From the NCBI RefSeq assembly GCF_900589395.1, contig NZ_UUIS01000084.1, positions 52,615 through 116,614 of the forward strand: 64,000 nucleotides of DNA. Direction: 5' to 3'. The notes below the pieces were generated by a model that saw only the letters and a program-made list of their open reading frames with translations, did no database searches and was not told the DNA's origin. Of the stretch, positions 28,714 through 36,324 are shown one piece after another (positions within the stretch are counted from its first letter, which is position 1; each line of letters starts with the position of its first letter). The translations under genes were made by a program, and so were the position numbers. Source of the DNA: Pseudomonas viridiflava (GTDB lineage Bacteria; Pseudomonadota; Gammaproteobacteria; Pseudomonadales; Pseudomonadaceae).

Positions 28714-28723
28714 CCTGCCATTG

Positions 28724-28754
28724 GCACAAGGCGCGGCATGTCCGCGCCTTGTGC
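28724..28754 (+). terminator. terminator of lysC
   Basis: GCACAAGGCGCGG and CCGCGCCTTGTGC form a perfect 13-pair stem around CATGT, followed by TTTCT. It separates lysC from rsmA. Confidence 0.8.
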
Positions 28755-28894
28755 TTTCTGAATGGTGTATGCGGGCTGTTCTTTTCGGTGCGTTGGTCAA
28801 TACTCAGGCTTGGCTCGTGGCTTTCTTGTCGCCAGCCGTTGCCGGGTGCTAGTGCAGACTGTTGTTCCTGAATGTATTGCGTGAGGAGAAAAGT

Positions 28895-29083
28895 ATGCTG
28901 ATTCTGACTCGACGGTGCGCAGAAAGCCTGATCATTGGTGATGGTGAGATCACGGTGACAGTGCTCGGCGTCAAGGGTAACCAGGTGCGCATTGGTGTCA
29001 ATGCGCCCAAGGAAGTCGCGGTTCATCGTGAAGAAATCTACCTGCGAATCAAGAAAGAGAAGGACCAGGAACCAAGCCATTAA
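28895..29083 (+). CDS. rsmA: carbon storage regulator RsmA/CsrA
   Basis: The 62-residue RNA-binding protein matches the CsrA family along its length: MLILTRRCAESLIIGDGEIT, VTVLGVKGNQVRIGVNAPKE and VAVHREEIYLRIKKEK, including the RNA-contacting VHREEIY. It binds GGA motifs in leaders and is titrated by Rsm sRNAs in the Gac/Rsm cascade. The start at 28895 follows GAGGAGAAAAGT. Position after lysC is conserved in Pseudomonas. Confidence 0.98.
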   Translation: MLILTRRCAESLIIGDGEITVTVLGVKGNQVRIGVNAPKEVAVHREEIYLRIKKEKDQEPSH

Positions 29084-29101
29084 TTTATTTGAATTTTTTG
29101 T

Positions 29102-29130
29102 TTGCAAAGCGGGATAAGCGTGGTTATTAT
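29102..29130 (+). promoter_or_regulatory. promoter of tRNA-Ser
   Basis: TTGCAA, 17 bases, TATTAT: a good sigma-70 promoter ending 14 bases before the tRNA gene. Confidence 0.8.
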
Positions 29131-29144
29131 ACGCCCCGTGTTGC

Positions 29145-29235
29145 GGAGAGCTGGCCGAGTGGCCGAAGGCGCTCCCCTGCTAAGGGAGTACACCTCAAAA
29201 GGGTGTCGGGGGTTCGAATCCCCCGTTCTCCGCCA
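29145..29235 (+). tRNA. tRNA-Ser(GCT)
   Basis: The 91-base gene has acceptor arms GGAGAGC/GTTCTCC, a long variable arm as in class II tRNAs, T-loop TTCGAAT and encoded CCA. The anticodon loop CTGCTAA gives GCT, reading AGC/AGU serine codons. Confidence 0.97.
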
Positions 29236-29302
29236 TTATTTGTGTAGTGCGTCGAGTCTGGCTTTACTTGAAACCTTCTACTCGGGGTGATGGAAAAAGC
29301 GC

Positions 29303-29330
29303 TTTACAAAACGATTCGACGACCTAAAAT
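29303..29330 (+). promoter_or_regulatory. promoter of the first tRNA-Arg(ACG)
   Basis: TTTACA, 16 bases, TAAAAT precede the first tRNA-Arg copy. The same promoter form recurs at 29712-29739 before the third copy. Confidence 0.75.
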
Positions 29331-29346
29331 GCGCAACACTGAATAT

Positions 29347-29423
29347 GCACTCGTAGCTCAGCTGGATAGAGTACTCGGCTACGAACCGAGCGGTCACAGG
29401 TTCGAATCCTGTCGAGTGCACCA
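29347..29423 (+). tRNA. tRNA-Arg(ACG), copy 1
   Basis: 77 bases with acceptor GCACTCG/CGAGTGC, encoded CCA and anticodon loop CTACGAA (ACG, read as ICG for CGU/CGC/CGA). It is identical to copies 2 and 3. Confidence 0.97.
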
Positions 29424-29515
29424 TTTAAAGGTTGTCTGCAAGAGCTGAACCTGGTGTTCATGTTCTGGCAAGTAACCTGCTTCAGCCAGAGATGGTCTGG
29501 TCTAAAAACATACCT

Positions 29516-29592
29516 GCACTCGTAGCTCAGCTGGATAGAGTACTCGGCTACGAACCGAGCGGTCACAGGTTCGAATCCTGTCGAGTGCACCA
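29516..29592 (+). tRNA. tRNA-Arg(ACG), copy 2
   Basis: The gene is identical to copy 1. No separate promoter is seen in the 92 bases between them, so it is probably cotranscribed with copy 1. A terminator follows directly. Confidence 0.97.
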
Positions 29593-29598
29593 AACACC

Positions 29599-29630
29599 AG
29601 AAAGCCCATACCGAAAGGTATGGGCTTTCT
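29599..29630 (+). terminator. terminator after tRNA-Arg copy 2
   Basis: AGAAAGCCCATACC pairs with GGTATGGGCTTTCT around GAAA; a T-rich stretch follows. Confidence 0.85.
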
Positions 29631-29711
29631 GCTTTTAAGGCCTGTGTGTTTCTGCTGCGGCCGATTGTTTTTCCCGTGTCGTAAGTCGTTGAATTTATTT
29701 TAAAAAATCGC

Positions 29712-29739
29712 TTTACAGAATAATTTCATGACCTATAAT
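29712..29739 (+). promoter_or_regulatory. promoter of the third tRNA-Arg(ACG)
   Basis: TTTACA, 16 bases, TATAAT: a near-consensus promoter just upstream of copy 3, nearly the same as that of copy 1. Confidence 0.82.
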
Positions 29740-29753
29740 GCGCACCAACAAAT

Positions 29754-29830
29754 GCACTCGTAGCTCAGCTGGATAGAGTACTCGGCTACGAACCGAGCGG
29801 TCACAGGTTCGAATCCTGTCGAGTGCACCA
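29754..29830 (+). tRNA. tRNA-Arg(ACG), copy 3
   Basis: The gene is identical to copies 1 and 2, with encoded CCA. It has its own promoter and terminator. Confidence 0.97.
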
Positions 29831-29836
29831 AACATC

Positions 29837-29868
29837 AAAAAGCCCGTATCGAAAGATACGGGCTTTTT
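29837..29868. terminator. terminator after tRNA-Arg copy 3, possibly bidirectional
   Basis: AAAAAGCCCGTATC and GATACGGGCTTTTT form a 14-pair stem with GAAA loop, with T-runs on both strands. It also lies six bases beyond the stop of the convergent gene at 29875. Confidence 0.88.
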
Positions 29869-29874
29869 GTTTTG

Positions 29875-30357
29875 TCAGCGCTTACCTTTTACGCAGCCCT
29901 CTTCGTCAAACATGACCTGGTGACTGCGTCCGCCTTTGAGTGCGTAGTGGTAGCGCATTTCGCCGTTGCGCTGGGAGATCCTGTCGGGGCGCCCGAGCAG
30001 GCTTTCGACGTCGCGCCGGGTCATCCCGGCCGGGGTGCGCTGGTTGATGATCGCACTGCGCCGCTGTTCAGGGCTCAGGCGGTTGCCGCAACCATCTTCG
30101 CGCTGGCCAACCACCACCAGTTCGCGAGGCTGGGTGCGCCTGTCGGTTTTACCCGGGGGCAGCAGGTGCTGCCGGCTGCCTGGCGGCGCATTGTAGGCAT
30201 TGACCTGCTGGCCTTGCTGTTGGCCCTGGCAGCCCAGCGAGGTGTAGGTAATGGTGCCACTGGCATCCTCGCAGCGTTGGACGTTGCTATTGGCCTGCCC
30301 GGCAAGCGGCAGGCAGAGCAGGGCACCTATCAGGGTGCGGGTGGTCAGAGTGAGCAT
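29875..30357 (-). CDS. secreted DUF4124-type protein with BamE/SmpA-like C-terminus
   Basis: The 160-residue protein starts at 30357 after GGAGG and has a signal peptide (MLTLTTRTLIGALLCLPLAGQA). A DUF4124-like segment follows: VQRCEDASGTITYTSLGC with two cysteines. A polar, low-complexity middle precedes a C-terminal GMTRRDVESLLGRPDRISQ that resembles the small BamE/SmpA-type fold. Probably periplasmic; function unknown. Confidence 0.75.
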   Translation of the reverse strand: MLTLTTRTLIGALLCLPLAGQANSNVQRCEDASGTITYTSLGCQGQQQGQQVNAYNAPPGSRQHLLPPGKTDRRTQPRELVVVGQREDGCGNRLSPEQRRSAIINQRTPAGMTRRDVESLLGRPDRISQRNGEMRYHYALKGGRSHQVMFDEEGCVKGKR

Positions 30358-30679
30358 CGTCGAGTCCTCCATGACGGGTGCGCCACAGCCTAGTGCGACT
30401 CGATTGCCGCGGCGAGCGTGTTTTCTTCGCAGGATGTGACGTCGTAGTAATACTGACTCGCACGGTTGTTAGGTTTGTGCTGCAAGCATCTGTTCTTGCC
30501 CGAATTTTCTCACATGCTATCCGGCTAAAGCGGTGTATCATTGCGCCCGTCAGCCCCGCCGGGGCTTATGGAATGCCTCCATGGACTTACCCAGTAGTTA
30601 CTTGACACCCCATTTCACCAATCAAGTCTCACCTGATTGATCTCCCGGCGTGCTCCGCTGCTGGGAGTGGAGTTCGCCT
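30358..30679. other. intergenic region upstream of mgtE
   Basis: This 322-bp stretch separates the divergent secreted-protein gene and mgtE. It contains a perfect GC hairpin AGCCCC-GCC-GGGGCT at 30552-30566 without a T-run. No gene was found. A structured mgtE leader is possible, but no known magnesium riboswitch was recognised. Confidence 0.5.
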
Positions 30680-32122
30680 ATGACCGAAAGAGAAGTAAAA
30701 AAAACGCAGGCAAGCCTGCAGGATCGTCTGGCGCAAGTCATCGACCTGCTGCACCGCCAGCGTCTTGTCGAAGACCTGACCCATCGTCAGGAAAGCCAGC
30801 ATCAGGACCGTGTCGAAAACCTGGTGCACCGGCAGAATCTGGTCGAGCTGCAACGCAAGCTTGATGATCTGCACTCCGCCGACGTCGCTTATATCCTTGA
30901 AGCCTTGCCGCTGGAAGATCGCCTGACGGTCTGGCAGCTGGTGAAGGCCGAGCGCGACGGCGACATTCTGCTTGAAGTCTCTGATGCGGTGCGCGAGACC
31001 CTGATCGCCGACATGGACGATCATGAGTTGCTGGCCGCGGCCCGTGACATGGACGCCGACGAGCTGGCGGACCTGGCCGCCGAGCTGCCGCGTGACGTTG
31101 TCCACGAGCTGATGGAAACGCTGGATGCCCAGCAACGCGAGCGTGTGCGTTCGGCGCTGTCCTATGACGAGGATCAGGTCGGTGCGCTGATGGACTTCCA
31201 GATGGTGACTATCCGCGAGGATGTCAGCCTGGAAGTGGTGTTGCGCTACCTGCGCCGTCTAAAGGAGCTGCCCAGCCACACCGACAAACTGTTCGTGGTC
31301 GACAACGACGGTGTGCTCAAGGGCGTGCTGCCGATCAAGCGTCTGCTGGTCAACGACCCTGAGCGGCAGGTTGCCGATGTGATGGCCAATGACCCGGTCA
31401 GCTTCCACCCTGAAGGTGACGCCTACGAGGCGGCCCAGGCGTTCGAGCGTTATGACCTGATTTCCTCGCCGGTGGTGGACAAGAACGGCAAGCTGATCGG
31501 CCGTCTGACCATTGACGAAATGGTCGACCTGATTCGTGAAGAGAGCGAAAGCGAAGTGCGCAGCATGGCCGGTCTGCGTGAGGATGAAGACATCTTCGCC
31601 TCGGTCTGGCGTTCATTGCGCAACCGCTGGGCGTGGCTGGCCGTCAACCTGATCACCGCCTTTTTGGCGTCGCGGGTCATCGGCCTGTTCGAGGGCTCCA
31701 TCGAGAAGCTGGTGGCGCTGGCAGCGCTGATGCCGATCGTGGCGGGTATCGGGGGTAACTCCGGTAACCAGACCATTACCATGATCGTGCGCGCCATGGC
31801 GCTCGACCAGGTCAGCACAGGCAACACCGCGCGTCTGCTGCGCAAGGAGCTGGCGGTTGGACTGGTCAATGGCCTGGTCTGGGGCGGTGTGATCGGGATC
31901 GTGGCCTTCCTGCTTTATGACAGCTGGTCGCTGGGCGTGGTGATGACCGCCGCCATGACCCTCAACCTGTTGCTGGCAGCCTTCATGGGCGTGACCATTC
32001 CCATGACCCTGGTGCGCTTCGGGCGCGACCCGGCGATGGGTGCCAGCGTGATGATCACGGCCATGACCGACAGCGGCGGGTTCTTTATCTTCCTGGGACT
32101 GGCAACGGTCTTTCTGCTTTAG
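30680..32122 (+). CDS. mgtE: magnesium transporter MgtE
   Basis: The 480-residue inner-membrane Mg2+ channel/transporter has three parts. An N-terminal helical MgtE_N domain contains LHSADVAYILEALPLEDR and DADELADLAAELP. A CBS pair includes TIREDVSLEVVLRYLRRL and HPEGDAYEAAQAFERYDL. The membrane domain carries GIGGNSGNQTITMIVRAM. The first 60 residues carry three HRQ repeats (25-27, 35-37, 50-52). Start at 30680 after GGGAGTGGAG. A strong terminator follows. Confidence 0.95.
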   Translation: MTEREVKKTQASLQDRLAQVIDLLHRQRLVEDLTHRQESQHQDRVENLVHRQNLVELQRKLDDLHSADVAYILEALPLEDRLTVWQLVKAERDGDILLEVSDAVRETLIADMDDHELLAAARDMDADELADLAAELPRDVVHELMETLDAQQRERVRSALSYDEDQVGALMDFQMVTIREDVSLEVVLRYLRRLKELPSHTDKLFVVDNDGVLKGVLPIKRLLVNDPERQVADVMANDPVSFHPEGDAYEAAQAFERYDLISSPVVDKNGKLIGRLTIDEMVDLIREESESEVRSMAGLREDEDIFASVWRSLRNRWAWLAVNLITAFLASRVIGLFEGSIEKLVALAALMPIVAGIGGNSGNQTITMIVRAMALDQVSTGNTARLLRKELAVGLVNGLVWGGVIGIVAFLLYDSWSLGVVMTAAMTLNLLLAAFMGVTIPMTLVRFGRDPAMGASVMITAMTDSGGFFIFLGLATVFLL

Positions 32123-32141
32123 TTGGTTAAATGGCGCGCAC

Positions 32142-32170
32142 AAAAAAACCGCTTTAAAAGCGGTTTTTTT
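32142..32170 (+). terminator. terminator of mgtE
   Basis: AAAAAACCGCTT and AAGCGGTTTTTT form a stem ending in a seven-T run, 20 bases after the mgtE stop. Confidence 0.9.
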
Positions 32171-32218
32171 GTGGCCTGAAGAAACGTCCTACAACTAACT
32201 GGGCGTTTTATAACCTTT

Positions 32219-32244
32219 AAAAAAGCCAGCAGTGGGCTGGCTTT
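32219..32244 (-). terminator. terminator of amrZ
   Basis: On the minus strand AAAGCCAGCC and GGCTGGCTTT-type arms (AAAGCCAGC/GCTGGCTTT) form a hairpin followed by T residues, 18 bases past the amrZ stop. Confidence 0.82.
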
Positions 32245-32261
32245 GACAGCGTGCACATCAC

Positions 32262-32588
32262 TTACGACTCTTCGTTCGCAAGTTCGGTATCGTGTGCAAT
32301 CAGCGATACCAGTGCAGTCTGTTGCCGATGTGAAAGTTGTCGGAAACGCTGAAGCAGTTCGCGTTCGTTCAGGGTCAGCTCAGGGCTATCAAGGCGCACG
32401 CTTGGCTCATCGCCAAGTACACCTTCCTGGATCAGACTCTGCTCGAGGCGAGCAATGATTTCCGAGTTCATGCTGCGGTGATGATTCTTGGCCACCTCTT
32501 GCACACGATTACGCATGCCATCGGGTAGACGGACGACGAACTTGTCAGCCGTACGGCTGGAATAAGTAGCCTGTTTCATAGGGCTCAT
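32262..32588 (-). CDS. amrZ: ribbon-helix-helix regulator AmrZ
   Basis: The 108-residue Arc/MetJ-type DNA-binding protein aligns with AmrZ (AlgZ), the regulator of alginate, motility and biofilm genes in P. aeruginosa. Shared segments are KQATYSSRTADKFVVRLPDG (beta strand), HHRSMNSEIIARLEQSL (helices) and the C-terminal tetramerisation part SPELTLNERELLQRFRQLSH. A start three codons downstream is possible, but the N-terminus MSPMKQAT parallels the known protein. Location near rsmA is usual in the P. putida group. Confidence 0.93.
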   Translation of the reverse strand: MSPMKQATYSSRTADKFVVRLPDGMRNRVQEVAKNHHRSMNSEIIARLEQSLIQEGVLGDEPSVRLDSPELTLNERELLQRFRQLSHRQQTALVSLIAHDTELANEES

Positions 32589-33117
32589 ATATTTAACCGG
32601 TTAGTTCAGGGGAAGCGGTTCTAGCAAATGGCCGCAAGCTTGTCCGGGTATGACAGTCCTTTTGGTCAAATGTTCAACCGCGCTATCGGGGGGTCAGCAT
32701 CATGCCCCATTACGTCGATTACTTGGCGTCAAATCTGTGACAAATATTGACTCAGATAAAGGCGTTTGGCCAGCACCAATTATCAGAATTGCGAATGGCT
32801 TTGCATAGCGTAAAGCTGTCGCCCGGCTGTCGGTGTTGCAAACGTCTGACTGCTTTTTGCCATCATGGCTATCTGTATTCAGAGCGTAGATGGTTCTGCA
32901 GGCGAATACGAACCCGGTCCGACAAACGAGCCATCGCCGTCAGGTGGTCTGACAGAAAGCCTTTGAAAAGGGAAAAAACACAAGGAGGGCGGGTACATCG
33001 TGCCGCCGATGTCTGGTCACAGCGAAAGACCAGTACGACCATCAGCGTGAGGAGTTTCTGGAACTCTGGGCGAGGCGGGGAGATCAGAACACGCGGTGTG
33101 ACGACTTCAGCGCGGTT
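32589..33117. other. 529-bp region without a clear gene upstream of amrZ
   Basis: The amrZ promoter must lie at its left end. A hairpin CTGGTC-N9-GACCAG occurs at 33013-33033, and several GGA triplets cluster at 32980-33080. Open frames here on the plus strand run antisense into the downstream small genes and look spurious. An unannotated sRNA is possible but not shown. Confidence 0.4.
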
Positions 33118-33303
33118 TCAGCGCAATACCGGATCGAACTTGAAGCGACGACCGACGATCAGTGCACCGAAGAACAGGCTGGCGCATACCCCGGCGGTGA
33201 CCTTGGCTGCAGTATTCAAGACCGCTGCCTGCTCTGGCAGCAGCAGATCCATGGCCAGGGCCATCAGGGTCAGGATCAGGAACGACAGTGCGGATTTCGA
33301 CAT
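33118..33303 (-). CDS. small inner-membrane protein, 61 aa
   Basis: The protein has two predicted membrane helices, SALSFLILTLMALAMDLLL and KVTAGVCASLFFGALIVG, and a short basic tail (RRFKFDPVLR). It starts at 33303 after GAGAGAGCCGCC. The upstream gene ends 37 bases before, so the two are probably cotranscribed. No family is recognised. Confidence 0.65.
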   Translation of the reverse strand: MSKSALSFLILTLMALAMDLLLPEQAAVLNTAAKVTAGVCASLFFGALIVGRRFKFDPVLR

Positions 33304-33340
33304 GGCGGCTCTCTCAGGTAGTGGGTTCTGCCAGACGCGT

Positions 33341-33583
33341 TCAGAAGACCCAGCGCTGTTGCGCACTGCCTGTTGTCTGGGGCATCTGTTGCGAGTCATT
33401 GGTCAGCATAGCCGGGTTGGCACCTTTGTCAGCCATGATCGCCAGTTGAGGTGTCTGGCGCAGGGTAGGCTGGACATAGGCATGAGCACTCACCTGATTG
33501 TCCTGGCTGGCAGTGCCTTGAAAATGAAAGGTCACCAGTGCCACCAGGGCTGTTGCGTTCAACGCGGTGAGGATCATGTTCAT
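33341..33583 (-). CDS. small exported or membrane-anchored protein, 80 aa
   Basis: The start at 33583 (MNMILTALNATALVALVTFH) follows CAGGTAAACAAA. The first ~20 residues form one hydrophobic segment that may be a signal or anchor. The remainder is polar and glutamine-rich (VQPTLRQTPQLAIMADKG). It precedes the 61-residue membrane protein in an apparent two-gene unit. Function unknown. Confidence 0.6.
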   Translation of the reverse strand: MNMILTALNATALVALVTFHFQGTASQDNQVSAHAYVQPTLRQTPQLAIMADKGANPAMLTNDSQQMPQTTGSAQQRWVF

Positions 33584-33957
33584 TTTGTTTACCTGCGCCA
33601 AGGTTGAAAAAGAAGTCTGCTCGCTTACAAGGGATAATGCAGCGTGCATGCCACTTTTGGCTTGGTAAAAAATCCTTATAAATCAATTGCTTAGGCTTTT
33701 ATTGCGGCGGCCTTTCCTTGCGTTTTGCAATGGTGGCCATTTGAAGCGTTGCAAATTGCACGACCGCGCCACGGAACCGTCTCCTCAAAATTCTGTCAGC
33801 ACCGCCTCACAGGCTGGATGGCGAGGTAATCGGCCCGAATGCCGCCTGTCTGCACGGGGTTCAGCGCAAGGGCACGAAGTTTTTGCTAAATCCTTGTTTT
33901 TGCGTAAAATGCCCAGCACCTGGGGCCAAGCCTCCAGGTCATTTCAGTTGATGTTGC
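33584..33957. other. intergenic region upstream of tRNA-Arg(CCT)
   Basis: No gene is seen in this 374-bp stretch apart from the tRNA promoter at its right end and, on the minus strand, the promoter area of the small exported protein. Confidence 0.5.
33883..33910 (+). promoter_or_regulatory. promoter of tRNA-Arg(CCT)
   Basis: TTGCTA, 16 bases, TAAAAT, ending 47 bases before the tRNA gene. Confidence 0.7.
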
Positions 33958-34029
33958 GTCCTCTTAGTTCAACGGATAGAACGAGCCCCTCCTAAGGGCT
34001 AGATGCAGGTTCGATTCCTGCAGGGGACA
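33958..34029 (+). tRNA. tRNA-Arg(CCT), no encoded CCA
   Basis: The 72-base gene has acceptor GTCCTCT/AGGGGAC, D-arm GTTC/GAAC, anticodon stem AGCCC/GGGCT with loop CTCCTAA (anticodon CCT, reading AGG) and T-arm GCAGG/CCTGC. The discriminator A is followed by CAT rather than CCA, unlike the other four tRNAs here, so CCA must be added by the nucleotidyltransferase. Confidence 0.93.
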
Positions 34030-34262
34030 CATTGACCGCCTGCGTTGGTCATGTGCCGATCCTCCCTTCCAGACACCTCGCGTGTCGCCTTGCCTGCCTG
34101 CTTCACGCCTCCATGGTCTATGCCTCAATGCGACCTGCATCGACTGTTCGTCGGCTGCGCTGAACAGGGTCGAGCTGCGCCCGGTCGACTCTGCGAGGGA
34201 GGCGCCGTGCGCTTCCCGTGCCGTCAAACTCACGCCGTCAATCTGAAGGGATGAAACCCGCG

Positions 34263-34841
34263 ATGAGCAAAACAGCAAGTAGAAAGACGCTGGACGATCT
34301 GTTTATCCATGAGCTGTCTGACGTTTACAGTGCCGAAAAACAACTCACCAAGGCCTTGCCGAAGCTGGCTCGTGCTGCCACCAATGAAGCGCTGCAGGAG
34401 GCTTTCAGGTCTCATCTGGACGAAACCCAGGGCCAGATCGAGCGAATCGATCAACTGGTCGAGGCTTCCAATTTCAGGCTCAGGCGCATCAAGTGCATTG
34501 CCATGGAAGGCTTGATCGAGGAGGCCAGGGAGTTGATCGAAGAGCTCGAGCCAGGCCATGTCCTGGATGCCGGTCTGATCGGCGCCTGCCAGAAGGTCGA
34601 GCACTATGAAATCGCCAGCTATGGCACCTTGATCGCCATGGCCCACCAGCTTGGCATCAAGGATGCCGCCAAGCTCCTGGTTAAAACGCTGGAGGAGGAA
34701 AAGTCTGCCGACCAGAAGCTGAGCATGATCGCGCAGCAGAGCGCCGAACAGGCGACCGAAGAAGACGATCAGGTGCGTGCCCGGCAAAAGCCTGCCGGGC
34801 GTAATGCTGACAAGCAGTCGCTCAACACTCCACGAGGCTGA
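34263..34841 (+). CDS. YciE-like ferritin-fold protein (DUF892)
   Basis: The 192-residue helical protein begins MSKTASRKTLDDLFIHELSD. It has the ferritin-like DUF892 pattern: IHELSDVYSAEKQLTKALPK, then HLDETQGQIERIDQL, CIAMEGLIEEARELIEE and KVEHYEIASYGTLIAMAHQL, with Glu/His residues that could form a di-iron site. It is typically a stress-induced protein. The lysine/glutamine-rich tail may be disordered. Its end overlaps the convergent sdaA end by 20 bases. Confidence 0.88.
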   Translation: MSKTASRKTLDDLFIHELSDVYSAEKQLTKALPKLARAATNEALQEAFRSHLDETQGQIERIDQLVEASNFRLRRIKCIAMEGLIEEARELIEELEPGHVLDAGLIGACQKVEHYEIASYGTLIAMAHQLGIKDAAKLLVKTLEEEKSADQKLSMIAQQSAEQATEEDDQVRARQKPAGRNADKQSLNTPRG

Positions 34842-36198
34842 CCGCCAGGCCGCCGCGTGAGGTTTCCTTGTACTTGTCGTGCATGTCGGCACCGGTGTCG
34901 CGCATGGTGCGGATGGCCTGGTCAAGGGAGATGAAGTGCTCACCATCGCCGCGCAGGGCCATCTGTGCGGCGTTGATGGCCTTGACGGCGGCGATGGCAT
35001 TGCGCTCGATGCACGGCACCTGCACCAGGCCGCCCACCGGATCACAGGTCAGGCCCAGGTTGTGCTCCAGGCCGATTTCGGCGGCGTTCTCGACCTGTGA
35101 GGGCGTTGCACCGAGAATTTCGGCAATACCGGCCGCGGCCATGGCGCAGGCCGAGCCCACCTCGCCCTGGCAGCCGACTTCAGCGCCGGAGATCGATGCA
35201 TTCTTCTTGCACAGGATGCCGACCGCCGAGGCACTGAGGAAAAACCTCACCACGTCGTCTTCGTTGGCCGCCGGATTGAATTTCATGAAGTAGTGCAGCA
35301 CGGCGGGCACGATGCCGGCGGCGCCGTTGGTGGGTGCCGTGACCATGCGCCCGCCGGCGGCGTTCTCTTCATTGACCGCCAGGGCGAACAGGTTGACCCA
35401 TTCCATGGCGCTCATGGTCGAGCCGATGACGTTGGGATTATCCAGGTTCAGCAGGTTCTGATGCAGGCGATAGGCACGGCGGCGCACATTCAGCCCGCCG
35501 GGCAGGATGCCCTGTTCGTTCAGGCCCTTGTTGACGCACGCCTGCATGGCCGCCCAGATTGTCATGAGCTTTTCACGGATTTGCGCTTCGCTGCGCCAGA
35601 CCTTTTCGTTCTCCAGCATCAGCGTCGAGATGCTCATGTTGTGCTTCTTGCACAACGCCAGCAGTTCCTTGCCGCTGGAAAAGTCATAGGGCAGCACGGT
35701 GCTGTCGCCATCGAGTGTGCCGCTGGCCGCCTGTTGGGCGTCGATGACAAAACCGCCACCAATTGAATAGTAGGTCTGCTCGTACAGTTCGCCGCTCTGG
35801 CCATAGGCGCACAGGGTCATGCCGTTGGGGTGAAAGGGCAGGCTTTCGTCAAGCAGGCGCATGTCGCGTTGCCAGATGAACTCGACCGCACGTTCGCCAC
35901 CCAGCATCAGCCGGTTGTCCTGCAGCAGTGCTTCGATCCGCTGATTGACGGCACTGGGGTCGACCTGATCGGGCCATTCGCCCATCAGGCCCATGACCGT
36001 GGCGCGATCGGTGGCATGGCCGATGCCGGTGGCCGACAGAGAACCGTACAATCGCACCTCCATCCGCGCCACGCTGTCGAGCAGACCCTGGCTGCGCAGA
36101 TCGGTGACAAACAACGCTCCGGCACGCATCGGACCTACCGTGTGCGAGCTGGAAGGCCCGATGCCGATTTTGAACATGTCGAAGACGCTGATAGCCAT
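34822..36198 (-). CDS. sdaA: L-serine ammonia-lyase (iron-sulfur type)
   Basis: The 458-residue single-chain L-serine dehydratase deaminates serine to pyruvate. It has the beta-domain motif FKIGIGPSSSHTVGPMRAG near the N-terminus and the alpha-domain segments GRMVTAPTNGAAGIVPAVLH and LCKKNASISGAEVGCQGEVG with [4Fe-4S] cysteines. LTCDPVGGLVQVPCIERN follows. Start at 36198 after AAGGGTGCAACAA. A LysR gene is divergently transcribed upstream. Confidence 0.95.
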   Translation of the reverse strand: MAISVFDMFKIGIGPSSSHTVGPMRAGALFVTDLRSQGLLDSVARMEVRLYGSLSATGIGHATDRATVMGLMGEWPDQVDPSAVNQRIEALLQDNRLMLGGERAVEFIWQRDMRLLDESLPFHPNGMTLCAYGQSGELYEQTYYSIGGGFVIDAQQAASGTLDGDSTVLPYDFSSGKELLALCKKHNMSISTLMLENEKVWRSEAQIREKLMTIWAAMQACVNKGLNEQGILPGGLNVRRRAYRLHQNLLNLDNPNVIGSTMSAMEWVNLFALAVNEENAAGGRMVTAPTNGAAGIVPAVLHYFMKFNPAANEDDVVRFFLSASAVGILCKKNASISGAEVGCQGEVGSACAMAAAGIAEILGATPSQVENAAEIGLEHNLGLTCDPVGGLVQVPCIERNAIAAVKAINAAQMALRGDGEHFISLDQAIRTMRDTGADMHDKYKETSRGGLAVSLVEC

Positions 36199-36324
36199 TT
36201 GTTGCACCCTTGGGATAAGTAGCCTGAGGCACAATGACCTCATCTGTAATGGGGCTTATCTTTGGCTGGGCACCTTGAAACGACAAACGATTGTTCCTAT
36301 GCAACGTATTAGCAGAACTCCTCA

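Noticed and set aside
32747..33607. 286-codon plus-strand open frame downstream of amrZ
   Set aside because: It starts in non-coding DNA, is antisense to two small genes with better ribosome binding sites, and reads as cysteine/arginine-rich noise.
33958..34262. Genomic island or prophage attached to tRNA-Arg(CCT)
   Set aside because: No integrase, no direct repeat of the tRNA 3' end was noticed, and the following genes are ordinary chromosomal ones.
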